NCBI GenBank assembly: GCA_029863665.1
Contig: JAOTUX010000042.1
Span: 1 to 7,609 of the forward strand
Source of the DNA: Candidatus Nitrosopumilus sp.
GTDB taxonomy: Archaea; Thermoproteota; Nitrososphaeria; Nitrososphaerales; Nitrosopumilaceae
Direction: 5' to 3'
Length of the DNA: 7,609 nt
A program made the translations under genes and the position numbers. This document shows, piece by piece, positions 1-5,179 of the stretch (positions within the stretch are counted from its first letter, which is position 1; the number at the start of each line of letters is the position of its first letter). Under the pieces are notes generated by a model. It was not told the origin of the DNA and did no database searches. It was given only the letters and a program-made list of their open reading frames with translations.

Positions 1-1233
1 AATTCCTCTATGGTGATCACACCAAGTGGAAAAAGTTTCCAATGTCCAAAGAAAAATAAAAGTAAGTATGATTCACCTAAGATGCGTTCTGGTAATTATC
101 TTAATTTATACATAAACACAGGCTTTGGAGATTTTGCTGTTTTGGTATGTTATGATTTTACAGATTCCAAAATTTTAGAATCTATTCGAAATTATGTTGA
201 TACAATTTTTGTGATTGCAAATAATCCTGCCAAGAGGACATTTAAAAAATCAGCAGAAAGTGATGGGTTTAAAACATATAGCTACATAGCTATTGCAAAT
301 ACGGCTGAATTTGGTTTATCATGTGTTTATGCACCCCATAAAAATCCCAGTAAACGTCTACTAGGATCACTTGGAATACAAAATAAGAATAAACCAATTG
401 AGCGTCCACTATACAGAGATATTGATGTAAATTTATTCAAAGGTGAAATTTTCAGAAAACCAGCAGCTGGTTATGAACGAAAAAAATTACCTTTGGAGAA
501 ACCAAATATACAGCACTCAATGATTGATTGGCCTCATCCCTTTGCCGAAAATTCCATAATAATAATTGGGGACACATATCACAGAGCAATTACAGATCTT
601 GCAATAAACAATACTGAACGGGATAAAATGAAGAAAGTGTTGCCAAAATATTTTAAAATTCTTAATCAATATATTCCAAAAAAGAATCATTACAATCAAG
701 CCAAAACTATTGACACACTGTTAATAGGCAAATTGAGTTCTAAATTATTTGAAAATAGCTATAACATGCAAACTCCAGAGATGTATCTAGATTCGATGGT
801 AATAGATAAGAAAAAATCAATTCTTAGTAAATATAATATAATAACAATAGGAACGCCTGAAGTCAATAAAATTTCAAAAATAGTAAATCATAGTTTGGAA
901 CACGAGCAACATAGTTATGTTATAACATTAGGCGATGAATTTGATCCATTGGATGTTAGATTAGGATATGAGGGCAGATCAATATTAGAACGTGAAGGAC
1001 TTGCAAGAGCAGGAATCATAGGACTAACCAAAAATCCATATAATAATAAAAAACTAGCCATGATGATTGGGGGAGTGCATTGGCTAGGAACATTAGCATG
1101 CATGAAATTTCTAATTGAAAATGACGGCGAAGTTTTTGTAAATTCAAAATATGGATTAGCAGTAAGATCATCACGCAATGGATCCACAGACGACTGGGAC
1201 TATGGAAACACGGATGTTAAACCCATAAGATGA
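1..1233 (+). CDS. Nitrilase-superfamily (carbon-nitrogen hydrolase) protein with large C-terminal domain, 5' partial
   Basis: The frame is open to base 1 and reads N-S-S before the first ATG at 10. The text around that ATG matches the interior of nitrilases (N-x-x-x-V-I-x-P-x-G-K), so the true start and the catalytic Glu lie outside the window. Counting from Met at 10, candidate catalytic Lys residues are K14-K19, and the nucleophile is probably Cys47 in VLVCYDFTD, followed by the family pattern of an IANNP strand (69-73), a Tyr near 90, an IANT strand and a GLS-x-VYAP strand (102-109). The nitrilase domain ends near residue 150 at D-I-D-V-N-L-F. About 250 further residues form a second region with GTPEVN (281-286), NPYNNKK (342-348) and GGVHWLGT (354-361), a glycine-rich alpha/beta core. 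I compare this to S-layer-outer-type or Rossmann-like modules, without certainty. The reaction is expected to be amide or nitrile hydrolysis or amide transfer; the substrate is unknown. No signal peptide can be assessed. Confidence 0.75.
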   Translation, partial: NSSMVITPSGKSFQCPKKNKSKYDSPKMRSGNYLNLYINTGFGDFAVLVCYDFTDSKILESIRNYVDTIFVIANNPAKRTFKKSAESDGFKTYSYIAIANTAEFGLSCVYAPHKNPSKRLLGSLGIQNKNKPIERPLYRDIDVNLFKGEIFRKPAAGYERKKLPLEKPNIQHSMIDWPHPFAENSIIIIGDTYHRAITDLAINNTERDKMKKVLPKYFKILNQYIPKKNHYNQAKTIDTLLIGKLSSKLFENSYNMQTPEMYLDSMVIDKKKSILSKYNIITIGTPEVNKISKIVNHSLEHEQHSYVITLGDEFDPLDVRLGYEGRSILEREGLARAGIIGLTKNPYNNKKLAMMIGGVHWLGTLACMKFLIENDGEVFVNSKYGLAVRSSRNGSTDDWDYGNTDVKPIR

Positions 1234-1252
1234 ATCAATTCTATCTGTACGA

Positions 1253-1262
1253 TTATTTAATA
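1253..1262 (+). promoter_or_regulatory. TATA-like promoter of the phosphatase gene
   Basis: TTATTTAATA is centred about 28 nt before the ATG at 1286, the distance expected between an archaeal TATA box and a transcription start that falls at or next to the start codon. No Shine-Dalgarno sequence precedes the gene. Together these suggest a leaderless transcript independent of the upstream gene. Confidence 0.4.
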
Positions 1263-1285
1263 CCAAAGATCAGTGTAATAGTTTA

Positions 1286-2128
1286 ATGGATAATAAAACT
1301 AAAGTAAATTGGTCAGACTTATTTTTAGATGTAATATGGGATTCAATAATCAAACTTGATAAATTGGGAGACAAGGCAAGAAGAACAGACAGACTTTCTC
1401 AGCGTAGAAACAAAGATATTATGATAGCTGATAGAATTGCTGAAAAAATTCTAATACAAAAAATTCGTGTTAATAAAATTAATGCAGTAATTATTTCAGA
1501 AGAGATAGGAAAGAAAACAATCAAGGGAAATGGAAAACGTTTCTACATTGTTATGGATCCATTTGATGGCTCAAGCCTATTCAAAAGAAACATCAATTTA
1601 ATGTGGTATTTATCCATAGCAGTATATGATGAAAATAAAAGCCCAATAGTTGCTTATGTGGTTAATTTGAATGATAAAACGATTTATTTTTCAGATAAAG
1701 GAAAGTCATTCCAGGCTGTACTTGAATCAAGAAAAAAACTGAAAAAAACCAGATTACTCAAACCTTCACAATGTGTGTCATTAAAGGAATCCTCTATTGC
1801 CACATATATGATGAAACCAAAATATCTAATTACTACTATTAAGAAATTTAGTAAAATTTTGTATGGAACTAAATTTATTTTTCCAAATGGCGGTCCTGGA
1901 TGTGTAGCCCAAGTTTGTTCTGGTGAAATAGAAGCATTATTAGTTAATGATGAAAAAACGATGGAATTATTTTCTGCATTTCCATTAACTGTATCTTCGG
2001 GTGTCATAGTGACTGATTTGAAGGGAAATCCCATAGGTCTGGATGAAAATCAATTAAGATGTTCTGCTTTGGTTTCAGCCAACTCAAAAATACATGATGA
2101 AATTTTGAAAAAATTAAATTCAAAATAA
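1286..2128 (+). CDS. Inositol monophosphatase / FBPase-IV family phosphatase, divergent
   Basis: At 280 residues this has the usual length for Mg-dependent, lithium-sensitive-type phosphatases acting on inositol-1-phosphate, fructose-1,6-bisphosphate, PAP or related substrates. Visible motifs are an N-terminal A-D pair (48-49), the first metal motif ISEEIG (70-75), the signature MDPFDGSS (90-97, metal ligands Asp91 and Asp94), a YLSIAVYD strand (107-114), an FPNGGPGC loop and a C-terminal VIVTDLKGNPIG strand. The family's last metal motif, normally W-D-x-x-A, appears as M-E-L-F-S (226-230), with Glu in place of Asp and Met in place of Trp. The DPFDGSS signature and the loss of W-D mean the substrate cannot be named. 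The ATG at 1286 was chosen because a TATA-like box sits at leaderless distance. The gene lies 52 nt behind the nitrilase-like gene on the same strand, so co-regulation is possible. Confidence 0.85.
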   Translation: MDNKTKVNWSDLFLDVIWDSIIKLDKLGDKARRTDRLSQRRNKDIMIADRIAEKILIQKIRVNKINAVIISEEIGKKTIKGNGKRFYIVMDPFDGSSLFKRNINLMWYLSIAVYDENKSPIVAYVVNLNDKTIYFSDKGKSFQAVLESRKKLKKTRLLKPSQCVSLKESSIATYMMKPKYLITTIKKFSKILYGTKFIFPNGGPGCVAQVCSGEIEALLVNDEKTMELFSAFPLTVSSGVIVTDLKGNPIGLDENQLRCSALVSANSKIHDEILKKLNSK

Positions 2129-2170
2129 ATTAACTCTTTGTATTTCCTGTCATGTGTTTCTTTCATGTCT
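2129..2170 (+). terminator. Candidate T-rich terminator after the phosphatase gene
   Basis: The stretch directly after the stop codon is pyrimidine-rich with several TTT runs and no strong hairpin. Archaeal termination typically uses T-rich tracts, so this is where the phosphatase transcript could end. The evidence is compositional only. Confidence 0.25.
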
Positions 2171-2641
2171 AACTATATTCAGGACATTTCCATTTTTTGA
2201 TTTAATCATAGGCTAAACAATAACATCAACAAATTGATGCATCTAAAAAATTATTTTGTGTGTAAATCATGCCTAAATATTTATTAAAAACATTCAGGAT
2301 ATACATTAACAAAAGAAATGTAATGGTTCCAAATTTCTCCATCTCTATACCATCATGTACAATTTTATTAATAGAGTTAGATAATTACTCACTCTAGTCT
2401 CAACCAGTTGTTAAAAATTATAATTGAGATGTACTTTATTCATAAAATATCAACTATAACATGTAGAATTACATCATACATCAAAACTATTCTCGAAAAT
2501 ACAACATGTTAGTTAAACTAATTTAGTTTTTTTATACATGAAAACAAATTTGGAAAAATTATTTCTTTATGAATATTTTTAATCGTCTGAATGGATCTTG
2601 TTTTATTTGATCTTTCAGATACAGATTAGTATACATAAAAG
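2171..2641. other. AT-rich intergenic stretch without a convincing gene
   Basis: About 550 nt separate the phosphatase and acetyltransferase genes (2129-2676). No reading frame looks like a gene. The best is a 42-codon plus-strand frame at 2269-2397 beginning M-P-K-Y-L-L-K, with no recognisable motif or ribosome site. Visible structure is an inverted repeat TCTCAA/TTGAGA (2398-2403 and 2424-2429) enclosing a CAAC-CA-GTTG palindrome (2401-2410), plus a short hairpin with a T-run near 2515-2533. It may be an eroded gene or a long regulatory spacer. Confidence 0.4.
2515..2533 (+). terminator. Short hairpin followed by T-run
   Basis: AAACTA-ATT-TAGTTT is a 6-bp stem with a 3-nt loop whose 3' arm runs into TTTT (T-run 2527-2533). 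It resembles a small intrinsic terminator on the plus strand. No plus-strand gene is seen just before it, so it could instead terminate an unseen small RNA, or be chance in AT-rich DNA. Confidence 0.2.
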
Positions 2642-2653
2642 TATTAATTATTA
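2642..2653 (+). promoter_or_regulatory. TATA-like promoter of the acetyltransferase gene
   Basis: TATTAATTATTA is centred about 30 nt before the ATG at 2677, consistent with an archaeal TATA box and a start site within a few bases of the initiation codon. The short leader region is T-rich and has no Shine-Dalgarno match. Confidence 0.4.
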
Positions 2654-2676
2654 CGTGTGGGTTTTTTTGTAAATTG

Positions 2677-3114
2677 ATGATTAGAGATTTGAGGGAAAGT
2701 GATCTCACAAATGGATTTCTAGACACATTAAGGTCATTAACTATAGTAGGAGAAATTAATCCAGATGAGATGAAAAAGAGATTCAAAGAGATTGATTCAG
2801 ATCCAAATTATATTATAAGAGTAGCTGAAGTTGAGGGAAAGATAGTTAGTTCAGCTACACTAGTAATTGAACCAAAGTTTATCCATAATTTAGGAAAAGT
2901 AGGACACATTGAAGACGCTGTAACTGACCAAAAATTTCAAGGAAAAGGAATAGCTACAAAAATCATTCAATCATTGCTTGAAGAGGCCAAAAAACGCGGT
3001 TGTTACAAGACCATCCTTGACTGTGATGATGAATTAATTTCATTTTATGAAAAGATAAACTATGATGGAAGATCATTTCATAAACATGGAAGCTGTATGA
3101 GATTTGATCATTGA
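2677..3114 (+). CDS. GNAT acetyltransferase resembling glucosamine-6-phosphate N-acetyltransferase (GNA1-like)
   Basis: The 145-residue protein follows eukaryotic GNA1 along nearly its whole length: an N-terminal L-R-E-S-D-L-x-x-G-F-L with LTIVGEI (21-27), the KFIH motif (67-70), GHIEDAVT (76-83), the acetyl-CoA pyrophosphate loop QKFQGKGIA (85-93), GCYKTILDC (108-116) and FYEK (123-126). In yeast and human GNA1 these segments bind acetyl-CoA and glucosamine 6-phosphate and make N-acetylglucosamine 6-phosphate on the way to UDP-GlcNAc. The fit is well above generic GNAT similarity, so I infer that activity or a close variant. Many archaea instead acetylate glucosamine 1-phosphate with a GlmU-like enzyme. 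The ATG at 2677 is preferred over a TTG three bases earlier. No other sugar-nucleotide gene is adjacent, although the upstream phosphatase-like gene may act on sugar phosphates. The enzyme is expected to be cytosolic. Confidence 0.85.
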   Translation: MIRDLRESDLTNGFLDTLRSLTIVGEINPDEMKKRFKEIDSDPNYIIRVAEVEGKIVSSATLVIEPKFIHNLGKVGHIEDAVTDQKFQGKGIATKIIQSLLEEAKKRGCYKTILDCDDELISFYEKINYDGRSFHKHGSCMRFDH

Positions 3115-3154
3115 TTTTTACAAAATATGAAAAAATGTTCCTTTAAGATTAGTT

Positions 3155-3245
3155 GACTCGTAAAGAAAATCGTAGACTGTCTGTCAAGACTTTGAGGGCT
3201 AACTCGAACTAACGTTCGGTTTTGGATTCTTCGAATCAGATAACA
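3155..3245. other. Hairpin-rich convergent intergenic region
   Basis: Between the acetyltransferase stop and the end of the convergent minus-strand gene lie three short perfect hairpins: GTCT-GTCA-AGAC (3179-3190), CGAAC-TAAC-GTTCG (3205-3218) and GATTC-TTC-GAATC (3225-3237). The stretch is less AT-rich than its flanks. It could be a small RNA or a bidirectional termination zone. It does not fold into a tRNA: the TTCGAAT string lacks a matching T-stem. Confidence 0.3.
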
Positions 3246-3254
3246 TTGTAAAAA

Positions 3255-3587
3255 TTATATCTTCCCTTGTAATCGCTCAAGAATAGTAAACAATGGTAAG
3301 GCGTCCCATTGATGGATCTTGACATCTAACGAACCTGAACAAATCTTAGAATAGGATTCAAAGTAATTATCTGCTTTTTCTTTCGTTGCTTCAAAAATAA
3401 CCATGCTGGTTTTATCGTCATCAAATCTTCCTGCCCATAAGAAATCACCTTTCTTATACCATCGTTCATTTAATTCCTCAGTCATTGGTTTGACAATATC
3501 TAATTCATTTACAGAATCATCTTTTTTTCTAGTACTGATAACTACCCACAGTTTTCGCTCATTAACTACATCAGAAATAAGGGGCAT
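3255..3587 (-). CDS. YCII-like / dimeric alpha-beta barrel protein of unknown function
   Basis: The 110-residue protein has a pattern of two beta-alpha-beta units: a LWVVIST strand (13-19), a helix around VKPMTEELNERWYKKG (32-47), an FLWAGRFDDDKTSMVIFEA hairpin (49-67), a helix KEKADNYFESY (69-79) and a final strand VKIHQWDALP (89-98). This order, the G-x-x-x-x-A-G-R-F turn and a W-D ending recall YCII-like or related ferredoxin-fold small proteins, which usually dimerise and bind small molecules or act as minor enzymes. No catalytic His-Asp pair is secure, so no function is assigned. The ATG at 3587 is preferred to a TTG at 3596; it has a Shine-Dalgarno-like GAGGATGAT eight bases upstream. 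It sits tail to tail with the acetyltransferase gene. Confidence 0.7.
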   Translation of the reverse strand: MPLISDVVNERKLWVVISTRKKDDSVNELDIVKPMTEELNERWYKKGDFLWAGRFDDDKTSMVIFEATKEKADNYFESYSKICSGSLDVKIHQWDALPLFTILERLQGKI

Positions 3588-3595
3588 TTTGTACA

Positions 3596-3604
3596 ATCAT
3601 CCTC
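3596..3604 (-). promoter_or_regulatory. Shine-Dalgarno-like site deciding the start of the YCII-like gene
   Basis: Read on the minus strand, GAGGATGAT lies eight bases before the ATG at 3587. It matches the archaeal GGAGGTGAT consensus at most positions and supports that ATG over the TTG at 3596, which would leave no room for it. Confidence 0.4.
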
Positions 3605-3615
3605 ATACATACATC

Positions 3616-3624
3616 TATAATTAA
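3616..3624 (-). promoter_or_regulatory. TATA-like promoter of the YCII-like gene
   Basis: TTAATTATA on the minus strand is centred about 33 nt before the ATG at 3587, at archaeal TATA distance from a start site a few bases upstream of the gene. If transcription starts this late, part of the Shine-Dalgarno-like site would not be transcribed, so either this box or that site may be coincidental. Confidence 0.3.
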
Positions 3625-3694
3625 TTTTTAGAAAAGACATCAATCATAAAATTATAATGTAAGATTTAGTCTATCTTATAATTTAATGGTATTA

Positions 3695-3898
3695 CTAATC
3701 ATCTAGATTCCAAAAGTCTGTTAGTTCAATTCTTTTATTTTTGTTATATCCAGGCTCTTTATCACATGTATGATGAATCCATTTACCTTTAGGGCTTTTT
3801 ACAATTTCAGTATCAACTCTGATTGTTTCATTACATTCAGGACAATGCTTGAGAGATGTAGATTTTTCAACTATCAAGGGTTCATTATGGTATGTCAA
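3695..3898 (-). CDS. Small zinc-ribbon protein, unknown role
   Basis: The 67-residue protein has one likely zinc site: Cys19-P-E-Cys22 followed, 19 residues later, by His42-H-T-Cys45 (C-x2-C / H-x2-C). The intervening segment E-T-I-R-V-D-T-E-I-V is beta-strand-like, and the C-terminal tail is charged and ends in W-N-L-D-D. Such stand-alone ribbons are common in archaea and usually bind nucleic acid or protein partners, which is a general inference here. The frame has no ATG: a TAG lies seven codons upstream of a TTG at 3898, so TTG is the most probable start. The gene is divergent from the methyltransferase gene, with about 210 nt of repeat-bearing DNA between them, and points in the same direction as the YCII-like gene 108 nt downstream. 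Confidence 0.6.
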   Translation of the reverse strand: MTYHNEPLIVEKSTSLKHCPECNETIRVDTEIVKSPKGKWIHHTCDKEPGYNKNKRIELTDFWNLDD

Positions 3899-3924
3899 AC
3901 TATCTAAAATTAGTTTCTAAGAGA

Positions 3925-3942
3925 ATTAATTAAATTATAAAA
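3925..3942 (-). promoter_or_regulatory. TATA-like region of the zinc-ribbon gene
   Basis: The minus strand reads TTTTATAATTTAATTAAT here. The TTTAATTAAT part is centred about 31 nt before the TTG at 3898, matching archaeal promoter geometry and supporting that start. The AT-rich background makes the exact box uncertain. Confidence 0.3.
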
Positions 3943-3979
3943 CAAGATTCAGAACAGATTCATCATTAAAAGAAAAAAT

Positions 3980-4021
3980 GATTCCACGAAAATATAGAAA
4001 AAAGATTCCACGAAAATATAG
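3980..4021. repeat. Tandem pair of 18-bp direct repeats
   Basis: GATTCCACGAAAATATAG occurs exactly at 3980-3997 and 4004-4021, a 24-bp period. The pair sits in the divergent region between the zinc-ribbon and methyltransferase genes, upstream of both promoters, so it is a candidate binding site for a transcription regulator. Additional GATTC words occur at 3946, 3957 and 4037. Confidence 0.75.
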
Positions 4022-4027
4022 ATTATA

Positions 4028-4041
4028 GAATCGTAAGATTC
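4028..4041. repeat. GATTC inverted repeat
   Basis: GAATC-GTAA-GATTC forms a short inverted repeat seven bases after the second 18-bp repeat and shares its GATTC word. It may be a further half-site arrangement for the same DNA-binding protein. It is short enough to be chance taken alone. Confidence 0.4.
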
Positions 4042-4080
4042 AAGGAAAAAATTAATCATAAAATATAGGTTATAGTAAAA

Positions 4081-4100
4081 TTAATTAAAATAGAGAGGGT
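4081..4100 (+). promoter_or_regulatory. TATA-like box and Shine-Dalgarno-like site of the methyltransferase gene
   Basis: TTAATTAAAA (4081-4090) lies about 24 nt before the ATG, fitting a leaderless start. GAGGGT (4095-4100) also lies eight bases before the ATG, fitting ribosome binding from a longer transcript, for which the AAAATATAGG near 4060 could be the TATA box. Both readings support the ATG at 4109. Confidence 0.4.
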
Positions 4101-4108
4101 ACTAACGT

Positions 4109-4675
4109 ATGGGATTTTATGATAACATTAACGGTGTAAACCAATACATCCAGATGGCCAAAGGATATGATGGAGGTAAATTAATTGAAATCCTAAGAAG
4201 ATATCTGCCTGACAAGTCCACAGTACTGGAAATTGGAATGGGTCCTGGAGTTGATCTTGACATATTACAAAAATACTACACAGTAACAGGTTCAGATAAT
4301 TCTAGTTTGTTTCTTGAAAGATACAAAAAAAATAAGGATCATGTTGATTTGATGTTACTTGATGCCATAACCTTACAAACAGACAACAGAAAGTTTGACT
4401 GTGTATATTCAAACAAGGTGTTACACCATTTGACTAGAGATAATCTAAAAAAATCACTTTCAAGACAGAAAGAGGTTTTGAATTCCGATGGTATCTTATT
4501 TCATTCGTTTTGGAAAGGAAGTAAGACAGAAAACTTTGAAGGATTACTTTTCCAGTATTATGAAACAAAAGAATTAGAAAATATGGTTAAAGAAGATTAT
4601 GAGGTTTTAGAACTGAAAACATACACAGAGATGGAAAAAGATGATTCGATCCATATTGTTTTAAAAAAGAAATGA
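4109..4675 (+). CDS. Class I SAM-dependent methyltransferase
   Basis: The 188-residue protein shows the class I methyltransferase core in order: motif I VLEIGMGPGVDL (39-50, with Glu41 and the glycine loop that binds SAM), an acidic residue after strand 2 (Asp63 in V-T-G-S-D), motif III L-L-D-A (83-86) and a motif IV region FDCVYSNKVLHHLTRDN (96-112), followed by a strand with F-H-S-F-W. The L-H-H-L and W segments are typical of Methyltransf_11/25-type small-molecule methyltransferases. The C-terminal part is short, with no separate substrate-binding domain, so the acceptor cannot be named. It stands alone on its strand, with a repeat-containing upstream region and a T-rich downstream region. 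Start chosen from the TATA and Shine-Dalgarno-like spacing. Confidence 0.85.
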   Translation: MGFYDNINGVNQYIQMAKGYDGGKLIEILRRYLPDKSTVLEIGMGPGVDLDILQKYYTVTGSDNSSLFLERYKKNKDHVDLMLLDAITLQTDNRKFDCVYSNKVLHHLTRDNLKKSLSRQKEVLNSDGILFHSFWKGSKTENFEGLLFQYYETKELENMVKEDYEVLELKTYTEMEKDDSIHIVLKKK

Positions 4676-4722
4676 AAAATAAAATAAAATGTAAAACTAT
4701 AGCTAAACAGTATATTGCGAAC

Positions 4723-4763
4723 TTTTGATATTTTTGATGATTTTGGAGAATTTGGCTGATTTT
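4723..4763 (+). terminator. Candidate T-rich terminator after the methyltransferase gene
   Basis: Successive runs of four or five T (4723-4726, 4731-4735, 4741-4744, 4760-4763), spaced by GA-rich words, resemble archaeal multi-T termination tracts on the plus strand. They lie 50-90 nt after the methyltransferase stop and before the palindrome array, so they could insulate the downstream gene. Confidence 0.35.
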
Positions 4764-4777
4764 GTGCCTGATTAGCC
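4754..4777. repeat. Hairpin upstream of the palindrome array
   Basis: GGCTGAT (4754-4760) pairs with ATTAGCC (4771-4777) through seven base pairs including one G-T, around a 10-nt loop. It stands out in AT-rich DNA and lies 14 bp before the GTAC palindromes. It may be part of the upstream terminator or of the control region. Confidence 0.4.
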
Positions 4778-4791
4778 CGTAATTCAGTAAA

Positions 4792-4868
4792 GTATGTACA
4801 GTACATACGGTACGTACAGTATTTTCCCAGTACAATACATACAGTATGTAAAGTACGTACAGTATTTT
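4792..4868. repeat. GTAC palindrome array, candidate operator or partition site
   Basis: Four palindromes are packed into 77 bp: GTATGTAC-A-GTACATAC (4792-4808), GTACGTAC (4810-4817), TACATAC-A-GTATGTA (4836-4850) and GTACGTAC (4853-4860). The 16-bp element GTACGTACAGTATTTT is repeated exactly at 4810-4825 and 4853-4868, a 43-bp period. The array can thus be read as two units, each a long palindrome, a GTACGTAC core and an AGTATTTT flank. The second unit abuts the probable TATA box of the AbrB-like gene, 30 nt before its ATG. Protein bound there should affect that promoter. AbrB-family proteins commonly autoregulate, so autorepression is the simplest model. A centromere-like or processing role is also possible. 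Confidence 0.85.
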
Positions 4869-4877
4869 GGTTAAATG
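4869..4877 (+). promoter_or_regulatory. Probable TATA box of the AbrB-like gene
   Basis: GGTTAAATG is centred about 25 nt before the ATG at 4898 and directly follows the second 16-bp repeat, whose TTTT end would overlap the TFB recognition element. No Shine-Dalgarno site is present, so a leaderless transcript is likely. Confidence 0.35.
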
Positions 4878-4897
4878 AGATATTTTCATACCATTTC

Positions 4898-5179
4898 ATG
4901 AAAAAGATTGAGACAATTGCAATCATCAGGCCTTGGTTGGGTGGAAACAATCAGTATTCCTTGTATGTAACAATCCCATCAACGATTGTAAAACGATTGA
5001 ATATCACAGAAGACATGATGTTGGAAGTTGGACTGCTAGATGATCAGACAATAACAATATCTCAACATCAGGAAAACAAAAAACAATCAAAAAGTCAAGA
5101 GCAAACAGAACAATCAATACAAATTAAAGAAAATAAAGATGATGATAGTCCAAATCCATTGGATGGAATAGATTTCTAA
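4898..5179 (+). CDS. AbrB/SpoVT-like DNA-binding protein
   Basis: The 93-residue protein has an N-terminal swapped-hairpin domain (about 5-56): a first strand E-T-I-A-I-I-R, a G-G-N-N-Q-Y turn, the signature SLYVTIPSTIVKRLNI (21-36) and a final strand pair MLEVGLLDDQTITIS (41-55). This matches the AbrB pattern S-L-x-V-T-I-P-x-x-I-V-x-x-L-x-I. Such proteins dimerise and bind AT-rich or palindromic DNA as transition regulators, antitoxins or chromatin-like factors. The tail (57-93) is rich in Gln, Lys, Glu and Asp with no fold visible, ending P-L-D-G-I-D-F, which may be a partner-binding tail. A palindrome array lies immediately upstream, so it is the natural candidate target. The stop codon overlaps the convergent ATPase gene by four bases. 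No toxin-like partner lies downstream on the same strand, which argues against a simple antitoxin. Confidence 0.8.
   Translation: MKKIETIAIIRPWLGGNNQYSLYVTIPSTIVKRLNITEDMMLEVGLLDDQTITISQHQENKKQSKSQEQTEQSIQIKENKDDDSPNPLDGIDF

Noticed and set aside
1..5. Window begins with AATTC, an EcoRI half-site, suggesting a cloning junction
   Set aside because: Five bases are too few to argue from, and the reading frame continues naturally as nitrilase sequence.
1684..2034. Minus-strand open frame of 116 codons
   Set aside because: It lies wholly antisense within the phosphatase gene, whose motifs are clear. It is a shadow frame.
2269..2397. 42-codon plus-strand frame in the large intergenic stretch
   Set aside because: No ribosome site, family motif or composition different from the surrounding AT-rich DNA. 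Kept only as a note in the intergenic entry.
2559..2786. Minus-strand open frame of 75 codons overlapping the acetyltransferase start
   Set aside because: It overlaps the strongly supported acetyltransferase N-terminus and its promoter, and shows no recognisable motif.
3201..3240. Possible tRNA T-arm or tRNA-derived attachment site, from TTCGAATC
   Set aside because: The five bases on each side of TTCGAAT do not pair, and there is no acceptor, D-arm or anticodon arm nearby.
4792..4868. CRISPR array
   Set aside because: Only two exact copies of a 16-bp element, with a spacer that itself contains palindromes, and no cas-like gene. The arrangement fits an operator rather than CRISPR.
4597..4950. 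Minus-strand open frame of 117 codons across the palindrome array
   Set aside because: It reads through the repeats, giving low-complexity Tyr/Cys/Thr-rich text, and covers the end of the methyltransferase gene and the start of the AbrB-like gene on the other strand. No motif or start signal was seen.
4898..5179. AbrB-like protein as the antitoxin of a toxin-antitoxin pair
   Set aside because: No small toxin-like gene follows or precedes it on the same strand. The neighbour is a large convergent ATPase gene.
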